NCBI RefSeq assembly: GCF_014633365.1
Contig: NC_068349.1
Coordinates: 17,312,753 to 17,376,752 of the forward strand
Direction of reading: 5' to 3'
Origin: Diospyros lotus
Taxonomy: Eukaryota; Streptophyta; Magnoliopsida; Ericales; Ebenaceae
DNA length: 64,000 nt
A program made the translations under genes and the position numbers. Position 1 is the first letter of the stretch; every line of letters begins with the position of its first letter. The notes beneath the pieces were generated by a model that was not told the origin of the DNA, searched no databases, and worked only from the letters and a program-made list of their open reading frames with translations. Below are positions 46,096-58,095 of the stretch, piece by piece.

Positions 46096-46560
46096 CACTA
46101 TAAAAATAAAAATAAAAAAATTATCAACAGACTTAATTTCCATCAATAATAAAGACGAATTTTGAGATAGAAATTGATAATGACCAAAAAAAAGATTTAG
46201 CGATGAATTTAGAGAAGAAATTTTTTTGCCTCCAATTCGAAGACGGAATTAGCAACGAAAATATTTCATCTCTGAGTTCAAAGATGGAATCAGCGATGGA
46301 ACTGATTCTATCACTGAACTTAGTAATGGAATTAATTTCATCTTTGACTCCAAAGACAAATCAAGTCTCTCTCTAAGAGTCAGACATGAAATCAAAGACA
46401 TAATTCTTTTCGTTTCTAACTATGCAAGTCTTTAAAGATGGATATTATTTTGTCTCTAATTATTGCACGTAATTAGAGACATAAAATAATTTTTGTCTCT
46501 GAGTTTTATTGTGTCATAAATGAAATCAAAGACAAAAATGATTTCTTCTTTGAGAATTAT
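46096..46560. mobile_element. CACTA-like terminus with subterminal repeats
   Basis: CACTATAAAAATAAAAAT is followed by repeated GACGGAATTAG, ATGGAATCAG and GTCTCT words in both orientations, as in CACTA ends. A possible opposite end, TTTTTTTTGTAGTG, lies near 47,445, but the 3-bp flanks do not agree. I therefore call only this end. Confidence 0.45.
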
Positions 46561-46663
46561 TTCCATCAAATTAAACAATAGTAATTTAATTTCATAATTT
46601 TATGGAATAAAAATGTTTGATATTAGATATTTTATTATAAATTTGAATTAATTTTTTAACACT

Positions 46664-46664
46664 A

Positions 46665-46734
<70 letters not shown>
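46664..46734. repeat. (ATT)n microsatellite
   Basis: About 23 near-perfect ATT units in a row. It should be length-variable between individuals. Confidence 0.95.
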
Positions 46735-46738
<4 letters not shown>

Positions 46739-48087
46739 TTGGGATTTGGAGACAATATTGAATAATATATGACTAACACATTGAGTTTTGACCCAAAAAG
46801 AGATGTCTGTAGCAAAAATTTTTTGTTTTTTTTTAAATAGAGCATGAGTTGAACATTTTACTAAGTTTGCGGTTATATTTTGTGTATTTATTTGATATAT
46901 ATATATATATATATGCTTAGTTAATTTTAGTGCACATCTAATATATAAGTACTAAATTTTTGTTTAATGAAATAATATTAATAAAATGTGTTTTTGACTC
47001 ACTTATTGAAATAATATTAATATTAACAATATTAATAAATACATTTTCTTTTAAATTATATTAAAATGATATTTTTAATATTTTATTTATAAAATAAAAA
47101 TTTATTGTGTGAATAAGATCTAATTAAACTCATGATCACTCACATTTAATATGAAATCAATTATATTATTATATTCAAATTCATCTCTATACAAATATTG
47201 CATATAAAAATTAAATTTTAATTGTTAAATATATCTTTTAACTTGCACTCGCATGTCATGAGTCACACCCATAATAATAATTTAAATAATGAGCATATCG
47301 TGATATTATTAAATATCAATTAATTCTAACGTATTAACAAAATAACATGATATAACAATCTAAGGACTAGTTTCATCTAATTCTCGTCCTAAGTTTGGAA
47401 ACTTCGTTTGTGAGTTCAGTAGTTTTATTAAGTTTTTTTTGTAGTGTTTTAAATGTCATTTATTTTCAAAATGGGTTCGAAATTAACTAGAATGAAAGAA
47501 AAAGAATTAATATAAATAATTAATAACTAACATACAAACTTCAACTCATTTACCTTTAGGTCATTAAGATCATTGTTGTTATTGCATCATGGGCAACAAA
47601 ATACATTTACAATAATATATAATATTTTTTTTTCAAATTTAGGTATACAATGAGTATTTAATGGGAAAAACATATACAATGGATATAAAATAACTTTTCT
47701 TTATCTTAAAAGAATTGACCGTGTGATTTATAATTCACTTTGTGATTTTGTTGACGTAATTGTTAATAAAATTACATACTTGTTATTAGTTGGTAAATCA
47801 TTATTTTTTTATTTTTTTAAATAAAACGATTAAGATCGAGAATTAAGGGATTCTCATCGAGGCATCTAGTGCTCCACCCCTTGAGATTAGACATTTGTAA
47901 TTGATAACCATCTATAAGATTCACATAATACACACAATTGTGAGATATCTAATTGTTGTTATCAAAATACAATAATTAAAATTTGTAATATGAGAACATA
48001 GAATTAGGCTTTCAATCCCTATTTTTTGCGTGTGCTTGGAGACACGCACTCACTATGGGAGGTTAGGTGCCTCAAAAGGATGATCAC
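46735..48087. other. AT-rich intergenic DNA
   Basis: No supported gene. A short (TA)n lies at 46,893-46,912. The phrase CAAAATACAATAATTAAAAT near 47,965 recurs as CAAAATACAACGATTAAAAT near 51,320 inside another LTR, so part of this is repeat-derived. Confidence 0.4.
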
Positions 48088-50298
48088 TGTAATATCTCGA
48101 TAATTTGATAAATAAATAATGATTATTAATTTTGGTGGTTGAAGTCATTATGGGATATTTGAGGAATTAAGAGAAAATGTTTATTTATGTTATTTAGAAA
48201 GAATGGATAAATAAGGTAATTATTTAATTTAATTGAGATTATTTATGGAAATAAAAAAAATAAATTAATTTAGTGAATTTTCATAAATTTGAGTGTAAGT
48301 GGGACTTCCAGAAGTTTCGATGTATTGGTGTAATTAAACGTGGGGTGTGTGTGTGAATTTCAAAAGTTATGGGTGCTGATGCAAATTCTGAAAAAGGAAT
48401 CGAGGGTCCCCTTAAATATAATCGCGCGCATTATATGTATGAGGGAGCAATTGGAGCTGGTTGGTCGCGCGCGAGGGCGGTGTGCGGCTGGACGCGGGAT
48501 CGAATTTGCATTGACGAGCACGAGGCTAGGGGTTTTTGCCCATTTTATTTGGCCAGGGGAGGGTCGAAACGACATCGTTTCGACCCTGAGGCGATGGCCT
48601 CCCAGCGCAGCCCAGAGGCTGCCACGTGGCCGCATTCTGGCCACCATTTTTTTGTCGTTTTAAGCCCATTTCAAGTGTTTCTAAAGCAGCAAAATCAGAG
48701 GAAAAATTGAAAAAGAAGGAGCAGCACGCCGTGATGAAGAAATGGGGAATTTGGGGGGGGGGGATCCAAGATTAAATGAGGTTTAATCCAAATTTAATTA
48801 GTCAGGTAAGTATAAAATTATGTATTAATCATTCTGTACGGTTGGAATTTAATTTTGGGTCCGATTTTGTTAATTTGGGGAGTTTATGTTAATTTACAAC
48901 GTGTATTAATTTGGTGGTGTGCGAGCGTGAAAACGCTATAATCAGCTAAATAGAGGCAAGCTCACTTTTACCCTTGTGAACTCTTTCCATTTTGTGAACT
49001 CCATGCTTTTCTTTAATTCGTTTTGGTTACGCATATTAATTATTCGAAACGAAGGTTTTATTAGTATGATTTAATTTAAATTAAATATGAGACTCGTTGG
49101 GATTTTATTTGTTGTGTGCCTATGGGGGTTTGTACCGCCCTCACTTCTTTCAGAATGATGTCAAACCCAACTTGGGGACTAGGTTCTTAGAGGTACGAGT
49201 TGATTTATGGATTTCTCGGGTGTGGGTTGGCTAGAGCTTTTGAGTAGTGGGGTAAGGGTCGACTGTTGGGTGACATTGGAGTAGACTATCGTACGGCCCT
49301 GATGTGGACTGTCGGGCGGACACTCCTAGTCACATACCGTTGATCGGTGTCGGACACTACTAACTAGCCCTACCATTATGTGGTTTATGTGATTTACTAC
49401 ATGATTTGATATGTTATATTACCATTCATAATTTGATATGCACATGGGTACGGGATGCATGTTGGGGTATTCATTTATTGAGTATGCTTGGGCACGGACA
49501 TTCTAGTGTGGTTAGATTGCATCTAGCACGGGCATATGCATTGCGTGCGGTTTACTGTGTGGGCGAAGCATGGCCTGATACCTGGATGTATGGACACCAG
49601 TGTATCACGTTGATGCTCACTGCGCCATTACATTTTTATGTGCAGTGCATGGTTACCAACAGTTCACTGGTCTCGGACGGGAGGACTATTCCGAATGAGC
49701 CTATGGCTCAGTTATTCTACAACTCGGGTGTCGGGAGGACCGACGCGAGCACACAGGTGTAGAGAGCACCGACCTAGGGCGGCACGCACAAGTTTGTTGG
49801 AGATATATGTTACCTTTCAAGGCAGCGGTATGTTGGTATGGGATTTGGGTGTCGTGTGTCTTGTCTTGGCCCCAATGACCGATACGTGCTTTTATTTGTT
49901 CTTTTATACTGTGTTGGGTGTTTCATGGCTTGTGTGTGCCTGGGGGTTAGTGTTCTGGGGAGAGTTGACGGGATATGTTCAGCCTTCAGCCTTCCTTTCA
50001 CTATGCTTGCTGAGTCTCTCGACTCACCTTGTTTTCCATCATTCCAGGTAGTGGCAGCGTGGGTCAAGGGCAAGGGAGTCAGCATCTAGCGACAGAGTCG
50101 ATATGGTGTACAGGCAGTTTCGTCAGTCCCTGTCATTCCCTTGTTAGCCCTAGTCAACTCTAATGTTTGAGAGGGATTGACTCTCTATTATTTTTTACTG
50201 TGTCAGGTCATTCCTCATGTCTCATGTATGGCAGCACAGGAGTCTGTATTCATTTAGTTATCGTGTGACCGCTGTGCTAGCGGAGTACCCGTAATACA
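48088..50298 (+). mobile_element. Gypsy-type solo LTR (copy B)
   Basis: It starts TGTAATATCTCG and ends GTACCCGTAATACA. It matches the LTR at 58,096-60,336 through the first 700 bases (GCCACGTGGCCGCATTCT against GCCATGTGGCCGCATTTT) and in the CTCACCTTG...CATCATTCCAGG region near 50,030. Length (2.2 kb) is close to that copy. No primer site follows, so it is a solo LTR or remnant; no target duplication was found (ATCAC against TGCAT). Frames at 48,340-48,700 and 49,406-50,090 are GC-rich LTR artefacts. Confidence 0.7.
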
Positions 50299-50439
50299 TG
50301 CATGTGTATAGCCTAGCTTCTGTTGTTCTAATTCTTTTGTATGCATGCCAGGGTAGTTCATGTCTTGTGTTCCATTCCTTCTTCTTCCGTAGGTGCTTCC
50401 GTTTGGGTAGTTCGGGTGGTTGGGATATCTGGGCGGGAG

Positions 50440-50800
50440 TGCTTACAATTAGGTTTCAGGAGGGTAGGTCCTTTGAGAGGAACAAAACTGCTCTAGGAGG
50501 AAGGACACCCCATGAGAAGGAAACTGCTTCAGGAGTATTGGCCATCCTGGAGGAAAAACGTTGCTCTGGGAGGAAGGTAAGGCTCTGAGTATATGGGTCC
50601 ACCGAGAGAAAACGGATGGCTCCAAGAGAAAAGGTCTTCTAGGATGAAGGTATAGCTTTGATGGATGGGTCCACCGAGAGCAAATGGATGGCTCCGAGAG
50701 GAAAGGTCCTTCGAGAAGAAAGAGATTGCTATGGGAGAAAGGGCGGTCCTCTAAAGGGAACGAGTCTATGAGAGAGCTAATGTTTCGAGTAGAAAAGATG
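50440..50800. repeat. Imperfect repeats of GAGAGGAA-type words
   Basis: Phrases such as GGGTCCACCGAGAG with AAATGGATGGCTCC, and GAGAGGAAAGGTCC, are repeated two to four times with variation. Open frames on both strands follow from this purine bias. Confidence 0.5.
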
Positions 50801-51394
50801 TTTTGGGTAGACACTTGTATTGAGTTAAAGCACACTTGAATCACCCCACACCCCACGGGAGTGAATTAGGTGTCTTTAAAAATTTGATGTAACGACCCAT
50901 TAGAGGGTCTAGAAATTATTTAATTCCCTATTTAATTAGTGTTTAAGAGATTTTGCCAATTAATTATTTTAATATGATAATTTAGATTTTAAAGGAAAAG
51001 AATAGCATTTAATTATAGTTAATTGTTGTGAGAATTAGATGCAAGGATATGATGGTCATTTAAGAATTTGTTATTAGAATTTAATTATTTAATTAGAATT
51101 ATTAAGAGATTGGGAGTTCATACGTGAGAAGGAGAAAGATTGAGAAGTCTCCTATTTATATAAGGACAAAGAGATGTGGGCTTTAGGGCTGCCTCTCCAT
51201 TGTATATATAGATCCATTAGCCATAGTTTCTCTTCACCCCGTGAAGGAGCAGTAAGCCAAGAACAGAGAGTTCATCAGTTGTAGCAGTCTTAGATTTTCA
51301 TCAGTAGCTGTTGTTGCCAAAATACAACGATTAAAATTTGTGATGTGGGGTCCACTCGAGCTTGTTGTCGGGTGAGATTAGGTTGCCGTAAAAG

Positions 51395-51770
51395 ATGTCG
51401 CCTCAAGGGAATTTGCCACTAGGGTGCTCGCCGCAAGGATTCGTCACAAGGTTTTGCCACTAGCTTTGCCTCTAGCTTCGCCACAAGGTTTTGCCACTAG
51501 CTTTGCCACAAGGTTTTACCACTAGATTCGTCGCTAAGTTTTGCCACCAGCTTTGCCACAGGTTTTGCCTCTAGCTTCGCCACAGGTTTTACCTCTAGCT
51601 TCGCCACAAGGTTTGCCACAAGACTTCTCCACTAGCTTTGCCACAAGGTTTTGCCATTAGTTTCGCCACAAGGTTTTGCCACTAGGTTCGCTGCAAGACT
51701 TTTCCTTCGCCGCTAGTTTCGCCGCAAGACTTTTTCTTCGCCACTAGGTTCACCGCGAGGATTTGACCCT
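51395..51770. repeat. Degenerate tandem repeat of TTCGCCACAAGGTTTTGCC words
   Basis: Units of roughly 18-27 bp built from (C/T)GCCAC(A/T)AGGTTTTGCCACTAG recur about fifteen times. It probably shares an origin with the 32-bp array to its right. Confidence 0.8.
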
Positions 51771-52039
51771 ATTAATGCTGAGAAAATGGGTTAAAAGGCT
51801 CGTAGGAATCTCCCCCGCGAAGACCCTCCGATGCCTAAGTTAGTCCCGAATCCCAATGACTATTCACGAAAATAGTAAAAATATATTCAAAGTGACAAGT
51901 TTTACCGAAGTTGAAAGTCCCTATTAATGTCCTATAGCTAGATATTTATAAGGCACGATTCTCAAGCGTGCTTGGTGCTGACACGTGTCGTTTGTTGAAT
52001 GAACCATGTTCGAGGCGTGTGACTACAATCAAGTCTTTG

Positions 52040-52490
52040 ATGCAAGGTCTTGCCACAAGACTTGTCGTTAGGTTTTGCCTTTGCCATAAGGTCTCACCGC
52101 AAGGTCTTGGCTTCGCCACAAGGTTTTGCCTTCGCCACAAGATCTCGCCGCAAGGTTTTTCCTTTGCCACAAAGTCTCGCCGCAAGATTTTACCTCCGCC
52201 ACAAGATCTCGCCTCAAGGTTTTACCTCCGCCACAAGGTCTCACCGCGAGGTTTTGCCTTCGCTACAAGGTCTCGCCTCAAGGTTTTGCCTTTGCTACAA
52301 GGTCTCGCCGCGAGGTTTTGCCTTTGCCACAAGGTCTCGCTGCAAGGTTTTACCTCCGCCACAAGGTCTCCCCGTAAAGTTTTGCCTTCACCACAAGAGG
52401 GCTCGCGGCACACTTCCGCAAAGCTACTGCTGCAAAGGGGGCTCGTGGCACACTATTGCAAAGCCCTTGCCGCAAATAGGCTTGTGGCAC
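52040..52490. repeat. 32-bp tandem repeat, open in several frames
   Basis: The unit alternates CCACAAGGTCTCGCCGCAAG and GTTTTGCCTTTG, period about 32 bp, with some 11-13 units. Because 32 is not a multiple of three, three units make a 32-residue protein repeat, and the lack of stops leaves all plus frames (51,968-52,609; 52,050-52,565; 52,126-52,377) and minus frames open. This is not a gene. Confidence 0.85.
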
Positions 52491-53079
52491 ACTACCGTGA
52501 GCGTTTTTATTTTTTCTTTAAAAATTTTATTTTTTCTGAACCTATTTTCTATGGCACAACAGTAGCGTTTGATCCGATCGATCATAAGGCAAGTTTCTTC
52601 TCCTTGTAATCCTTTCTTATAGGAGTATGATATTAATCGTTCTCAGTTTATTCCAAATTTTTGTACTAGTATTCAAGTATTATCAATATCAGTTAGTAGA
52701 TACATTTTCATATTTATATATATACACGTATTCAGTAAAGTCATGAGCAAGTAGCCTTCTTGTAATCTTTTAATTCAAGATCCATATTTTCAGTGATATC
52801 AGAATACCAAGACTCTTTGTTTTGGTTCCCAGTTTAATCAGACAGTTTGTTCATACATATATATGTATATATATATTCATGTGGTATTAGTATCCAGTGA
52901 GTGATGATAAAATATGCATAATTCTTTCAGGGTTTTCTTTCAGAAACTATTGATTGATCCATCCTGATGTAATTCTATATCGATTGGGATTGTTCTCCCA
53001 AGATTTCTTTTGGAATGGTGTAGTAATGTTAAGTTTTTTATTCAAGATACGGTATCTGTTATTGTAAGCTTTGTTTCGT

Positions 53080-53690
53080 ATGAGTTTCCAGTCATTAGAA
53101 TGAGCCTCTTTGTCATTCGAATGAATCCAGTAGTATCCGAATGAGTTCTTAGTTTTATCATATCATTCGTATGTGTTTTTGAAGTTTTGAGTGTGTCATT
53201 CGAATGAGTTTTTTTGTCATTCGAATGAGTCCTTGAAAATTTGAGTAAGATTTTGCTTTGTATAGTCTAGCATTCGAATGAATTTCTCTGTCATTTGAAT
53301 GACCTGTGTGTATTCCATTCATTCATTCGAATGGGGTACTATTGCATTTGAATGAGTTGCATTCTGCCCGTTCAAATGTTAAAAAATTGTCAAATTCATT
53401 TGAATGAATTTGTGATTCATTCGAATGAATCTTTGAAAGATCTGAATAGCCTTTGTTATATATCATCTATCATTCGAATGACCTTGGTGTAGTCCATTTT
53501 TTTTCATTCGAATGGGCTGCTGCTTCATTCAAATTGCTCCCTTATGCTTCAGCTGACATTTGAATAGTATCATATGGCATCCAAATGACCCATATTCCAT
53601 TCGAATACATCTCTAGTGTTATGCCTTATATTCAAATGACCTTCCTTACATTCGAATGACTCTCTTGAGACATCCGAATGACTTCCAATA
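53080..53690. repeat. Cluster of palindromic TCATTCGAATGA words
   Basis: The 12-bp palindrome TCATTCGAATGA and variants (CATTTGAATGA, CATCCGAATGA, CATTCGTATG) occur about 25 times with irregular spacing in T-rich DNA inside LTR copy C. Confidence 0.85.
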
Positions 53691-54641
53691 AATCTTTAAT
53701 ACAAATCATTAATTTAATATAAATATTCAATTCTTCAAATATTGAATTTTTATGCCAAGATATAATAAAATCTAATATGCCATGCCCATACTCAGAAATT
53801 GTAGAATCTTTATATTTCAATATAGCTGATAAAAATCATATACCATGGTTAACAATTAATTATGACATGATCATCATTTTTCTGTGAGATTATGTGCATA
53901 TATTATGGTATGAGCATTGAGCATGACTTTATATGGAGCACTACATATCGTGTGCTAACATTTATATGAGCATTGCATTATGCGCGCCAGGCAGCTTGTT
54001 CGTGGGGATCCCACTAGTAAATAGTTTTAGTTATAACTTAGTATATAAGTTGCTCGCCTGATGTTGACCAAAGGGCTAGTTTCAGATCAGTCAGGTATGT
54101 ACTATAGTTATGTGGGCCTATGAGCCAAAGTTGCATACCTGCATTTATTTTACAGTTTATGTGCATTACATTTTGTAAGTGCAACCCTACAATGATTCTT
54201 ATATCTCTCAGTACAAGGATGGTTATAATCTTTATGAGTATCTATATTTCTCAATTCAGCTTCAGTTATTCTTTCTAGTTTATTACTTGCTGAGCTTTGT
54301 AGCTCACCTTGTTCTCTTTACCATTCTAGGTCCTAGCAGGGGAGTACCAAATGTGGGGCCTAGCAGTAGTGGTCAATAGTATGTGTACGTGGAGCCGTTC
54401 AAGGTCTAAAAGATTGTCAATTTATAGTGTCTTCTCAGTTAGGGTTATTTTATATTTTAGTTGAGGGATTGTCCCTTAGACAAAATTTATGATTTTCAGT
54501 TTATGTTGACTCAGAATTTTATTTTAGTTGATTGACATATTCATTTATGGTATCAGATTTCAGTTTATCAGTTAGTTTTATTTTATTTTCTCGTAGCACC
54601 TCTTCTCGGGCAGTTCTAGGAGAAAGGGGTGTTACATTTGA

Positions 54642-55530
54642 ACTCTTTAGAATTGGGTGTCTTTAAAAATTTGAACTCTTGAAACTTTAAAGTTAAATGA
54701 GGGTATAATGCAACAAAATAGCTAAGAGTTTGAGACGATAAAGAATGCAGAATAAAACAGCAATAAAAATAAATGAGGCTCACAATGTATAATGGTTCGA
54801 CACCATCCTACATCTACTTCTCCGACTAATCTGTTGGAGATTTGTATCCACTATAATTTCTTATCAAAACTGATAGGCCCTCTAAGTTTAATGCTAAGAA
54901 ATACAAGTCCTCCTACCAATAACCCGCCCTTTAGTTTACAAGTTAGGTAATAAAATAGTAACTTACAATCAATAAAGAATCTAAGGGATAGCTCTCTTAG
55001 TTACAATGAAACTTAAAGATGAAGATTCGAAGGCTAAAACAAATATTACACTTTGCCTTTGAATATATAAAAGATGAAAGCTTAAAAACACTTGAGTAAT
55101 GGAAAGACTAGCTTGAGCACTTGCACTTGTTCATTAGCCTCTCCTCTTGCTAGTTTTTTGGTTGGTCAAAGCAATTAAACTTGAAATAAATGACCGTTGC
55201 TTGTATTAAATGCTAGAAAACTAGTCGTTTTGAAAATGTCAAAATAGAAACTATTGACAAATGCATAAACAAGTCGACTGTTTCTTTCGAAACATTTAAA
55301 AATTCAAACAAAACTTAAAGAACATTTGACTTTTCAAAAAAGAAGTCAACACTTTAGAATGCAAATTCAAGAAGTTGGTTCTAGGTAAATGGTGAGTGAC
55401 AAATAACTCCCTAAGAGAGATAAGCTTTGACCCTAGGAAGGTCTCTTTGCTGAATGAAGTATTTCCTTTGGAGTGACGCATATGCACTAGCTACTTCGAG
55501 AAGACTCTCCTAATGGGATATGCCACAACA
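54642..55530. repeat. Dispersed repeat related to 38.28 kb
   Basis: It carries the phrases GAATTGGGTGTCTTTAAAAA, AAAGAATGCAGAATAAAAC and ATAATGGTTCGACACC, which parallel those at 38,285-38,390. The same opening phrase lies left of LTR copy C (50,865-50,887), so that LTR sits inside this repeat. No coding is seen. Confidence 0.5.
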
Positions 55531-55539
55531 AATGGTATA

Positions 55540-55990
55540 AAATAGAGGTAGTTGTGGTACAATATTAGGTTATCTATAGTATAACATGAGGAATATTCAT
55601 GGTATAACATAGGGGAACCCATAGTTTGACATTTGAGTATTCATGGTATAACATAAGGACATCTATACAAAATGTAAGGCTACTCAATGTATAACATGGT
55701 ATCACATCGGTGTATTTATGGTATATCGTAAGAATATCTATGGTATAACTTTGATATATATTTGTGCTATAATATAAGAATATTCGTGGTATAATATTAA
55801 TTTACTAATGATATAACATAACTGTATCCACAATATAACATTAGTGTACCTATAGTATAATATAATAATATTCATGGTATAACTTACTAGTATTTATAGT
55901 ATAAGATAAAGATGTCAATTGTATAATGTATGAATATTTATGGTATAATGTAGAGGTATTTGTCAAATTTATTTGTGATATAACATTTAT
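55540..55990. repeat. Degenerate tandem repeat of TATGGTATAACATA words
   Basis: The phrase TCATGGTATAACATA(A)GG and variants recur about fifteen times, roughly every 25-35 bases. It has no coding potential. Confidence 0.75.
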
Positions 55991-58090
55991 CTTTTTATGG
56001 TATGTTTGGGTAAGAGTACCTACCATTATGAGTTTTTAAAATTTTATTGATTAATTATAAAAACAACTCTATCGACTATTATTATTCTTGAGTTCATATC
56101 ATAATAACTCAAGAATAATAATAAATGATAAGAGTTATTTTTATTAATTAATTATAAAAATAAATTTAATAAATAATTTTCATAAATTAATGTGTTATAC
56201 AAATTTATAATGATTTTATTCAAATTTAAAATAATCTTAGTTAAAATTAATAATAATTTATTCATTATTATTAAACTTAAAAAAAATATTATACATTTAT
56301 ATAAAATTATTATAAATTTATATGTATTATATTAATTTATGATAATTATTTGTTAAACTTGTATTTAGGCATAACATATCCCGATAAAATCACTCGTCAC
56401 ACCAGGTAAGATGGGCCCCACTCGTTCTGTCTGTTGGTTGTGCAGCCTCCGCAGACGTTACACAATTTAAATGCAAGTTGTGACATCAGATATGGTGCCA
56501 CGTGGCTACAACGTGAAGAATGGACAACTCGCGTCTTGTCAACTTTTTTTTATTCTTATTTTAGTTATGATTTTCCAAATTTTCCTTTTGATTAAAAATA
56601 AAAATTATAAAATTTTAAAAGCATTTTTCTTATTTTTAAAACTAGAAATAAGCAACTGAATCAATTTTTTATATTTTTTAAAAATAATAAAATTTAAAAA
56701 CTTAGACCTGAACCCATCAATACATTATTTTTTCTTAATTTTACAAGCTAACAAGCAAACAACGATATTCAATTGGTCTGATCAAACTCAATCGCCTCTA
56801 AACTAGGCTACATTGAGATCAAATAATAAGAGATTATAACCAAATTGATTAAAAGGGGATTGAATCGCTTCATGCTTAATTGATTTATTCTATTTTTTCT
56901 TTTATTTTTAAAATGAATTTAAAAAAAACTGTGAATATATATATATATATATATATAAACATACACATACAAGGGTCCAAAAGTAAAATCAACATAATTT
57001 TATAATTTTAATGTATATATTTTCACAAAATAAATTTAAATTTTGAGTTTAATAATATTATAAACATAATATATTATTATATGAAGAATTTGATTTTCAA
57101 CCTTGGACCAAGTATGGAGGTGAAAATTAAATTCTTCCAAATTCTACATCGATCAAAGATCAAACATCAAACATCAAACATCAAACGAGGGTGTACTTGA
57201 TCTTGAATTAGATTGACAATTTTAATTCAGTACAATCTAATTTTTAGATATGAATTGGTACTTGAACACTCTAGAAGTAAAGAGAAATTTGAGAGAAGTT
57301 AGATTAGACTTTAACCCGTGTTGGTCTCAATCGTCTCAGTCTTCTACTCACCCCACGCAACCCATTGCTCATCTGTTTTCTAAATTTGCCCCTACCTACA
57401 AGCTAGGGCAGAGGTGACAAAGATCGGTGGATAGATTCCAAAAGCTACAAGGGCAAAAGGAAGAAGTTATATACCAAGAATAAGGAATAGTTATATAGCA
57501 TATATTTGATTATAAATTAATCTAGTAGTGTAATGCAAATAAATAATAAATACAGTATGATCAGTTAAATGCTTGAATTGTACTGTATTTTTTTATATAT
57601 AAAATTAGATTAAATAATATTTAGAGATTATGTTATAAACAAAAAGAAAGTTTAAATGAAAAGCCATTACAAAAAAAAAAAAATAAATTAAAATTCATTA
57701 TTAATTTACACCATATGAAATTAGTTAAGCTGAAGTCGCAAAACCCCAATAATTGAAAACACACTATACTTAAACAAAACATCAAACTCATATTAACAAA
57801 CAAGAACAAATTATTAACGTAACAACAAAAATACATGTATCCAGGCTTATTGTAGCAAAACTTCAAATTGGATAATATTTGATGGCATGGGATGCGTTGT
57901 CATTAATTAATTTTGGGAAGAAAGCTTTACAAAAAAATTAAAGTGAAAATTGATTGAATATTCTAATGAACGCAAAAAGAACATGACAAGATAAGAAAAA
58001 ATAAGGGTAAAATGCACCCAAACTTATGTGGTTTGGATTATTGATTGAGACATTTTTTGTGGTTTAAAATACTTTTAGAAATCCTTATGG
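55991..58090. other. Intergenic DNA, partly low-copy
   Basis: Mostly AT-rich. A GC-richer island at 56,390-56,560 contains GCCACGTGGC, a palindromic G-box that binds bZIP/bHLH factors in plant promoters, but no gene follows. Four ATCAAAC-type units lie at 57,150-57,186, a (TA)n tract at 56,936-56,956 and a poly-A tract near 57,670. No supported gene. Confidence 0.4.
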
Positions 58091-58095
58091 TTTAG

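Larger units (their letters stand above)
50888..54636 (+). mobile_element. Gypsy-type solo LTR (copy C), 3.75 kb
   Basis: It begins TGTAACGACCC and ends GAAAGGGGTGTTACA, with TTTGA on both sides (50,883-50,887 and 54,637-54,641). The 3' part carries TTACTTGCTGAGCTTTGTAG and CTCACCTTGTTC, shared with the other LTRs here. Inside are two kinds of arrays: CGCCACAAGG-type repeats (51,395-52,490) and TTCGAATG palindromic words (53,080-53,690). No pol, PBS or PPT is present. Confidence 0.85.

Noticed and set aside
48340..48710. Frames of 95-113 codons on both strands
   Set aside because: GC-rich segment of LTR copy B, open on both strands, with no recognisable domain.
49406..50089. Overlapping frames up to 137 codons
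   Set aside because: They belong to LTR copy B; the matching part of copy D does not preserve them.
51968..52609. 213-codon open frame with Phe/Arg/Lys-rich repeats
   Set aside because: It is produced by a 32-bp tandem repeat with no stops in any frame; overlapping frames on both strands are equally open.
53080..53690. Possible CRISPR-like array
   Set aside because: The repeat words are short, variable and irregularly spaced, and the context is a plant LTR.
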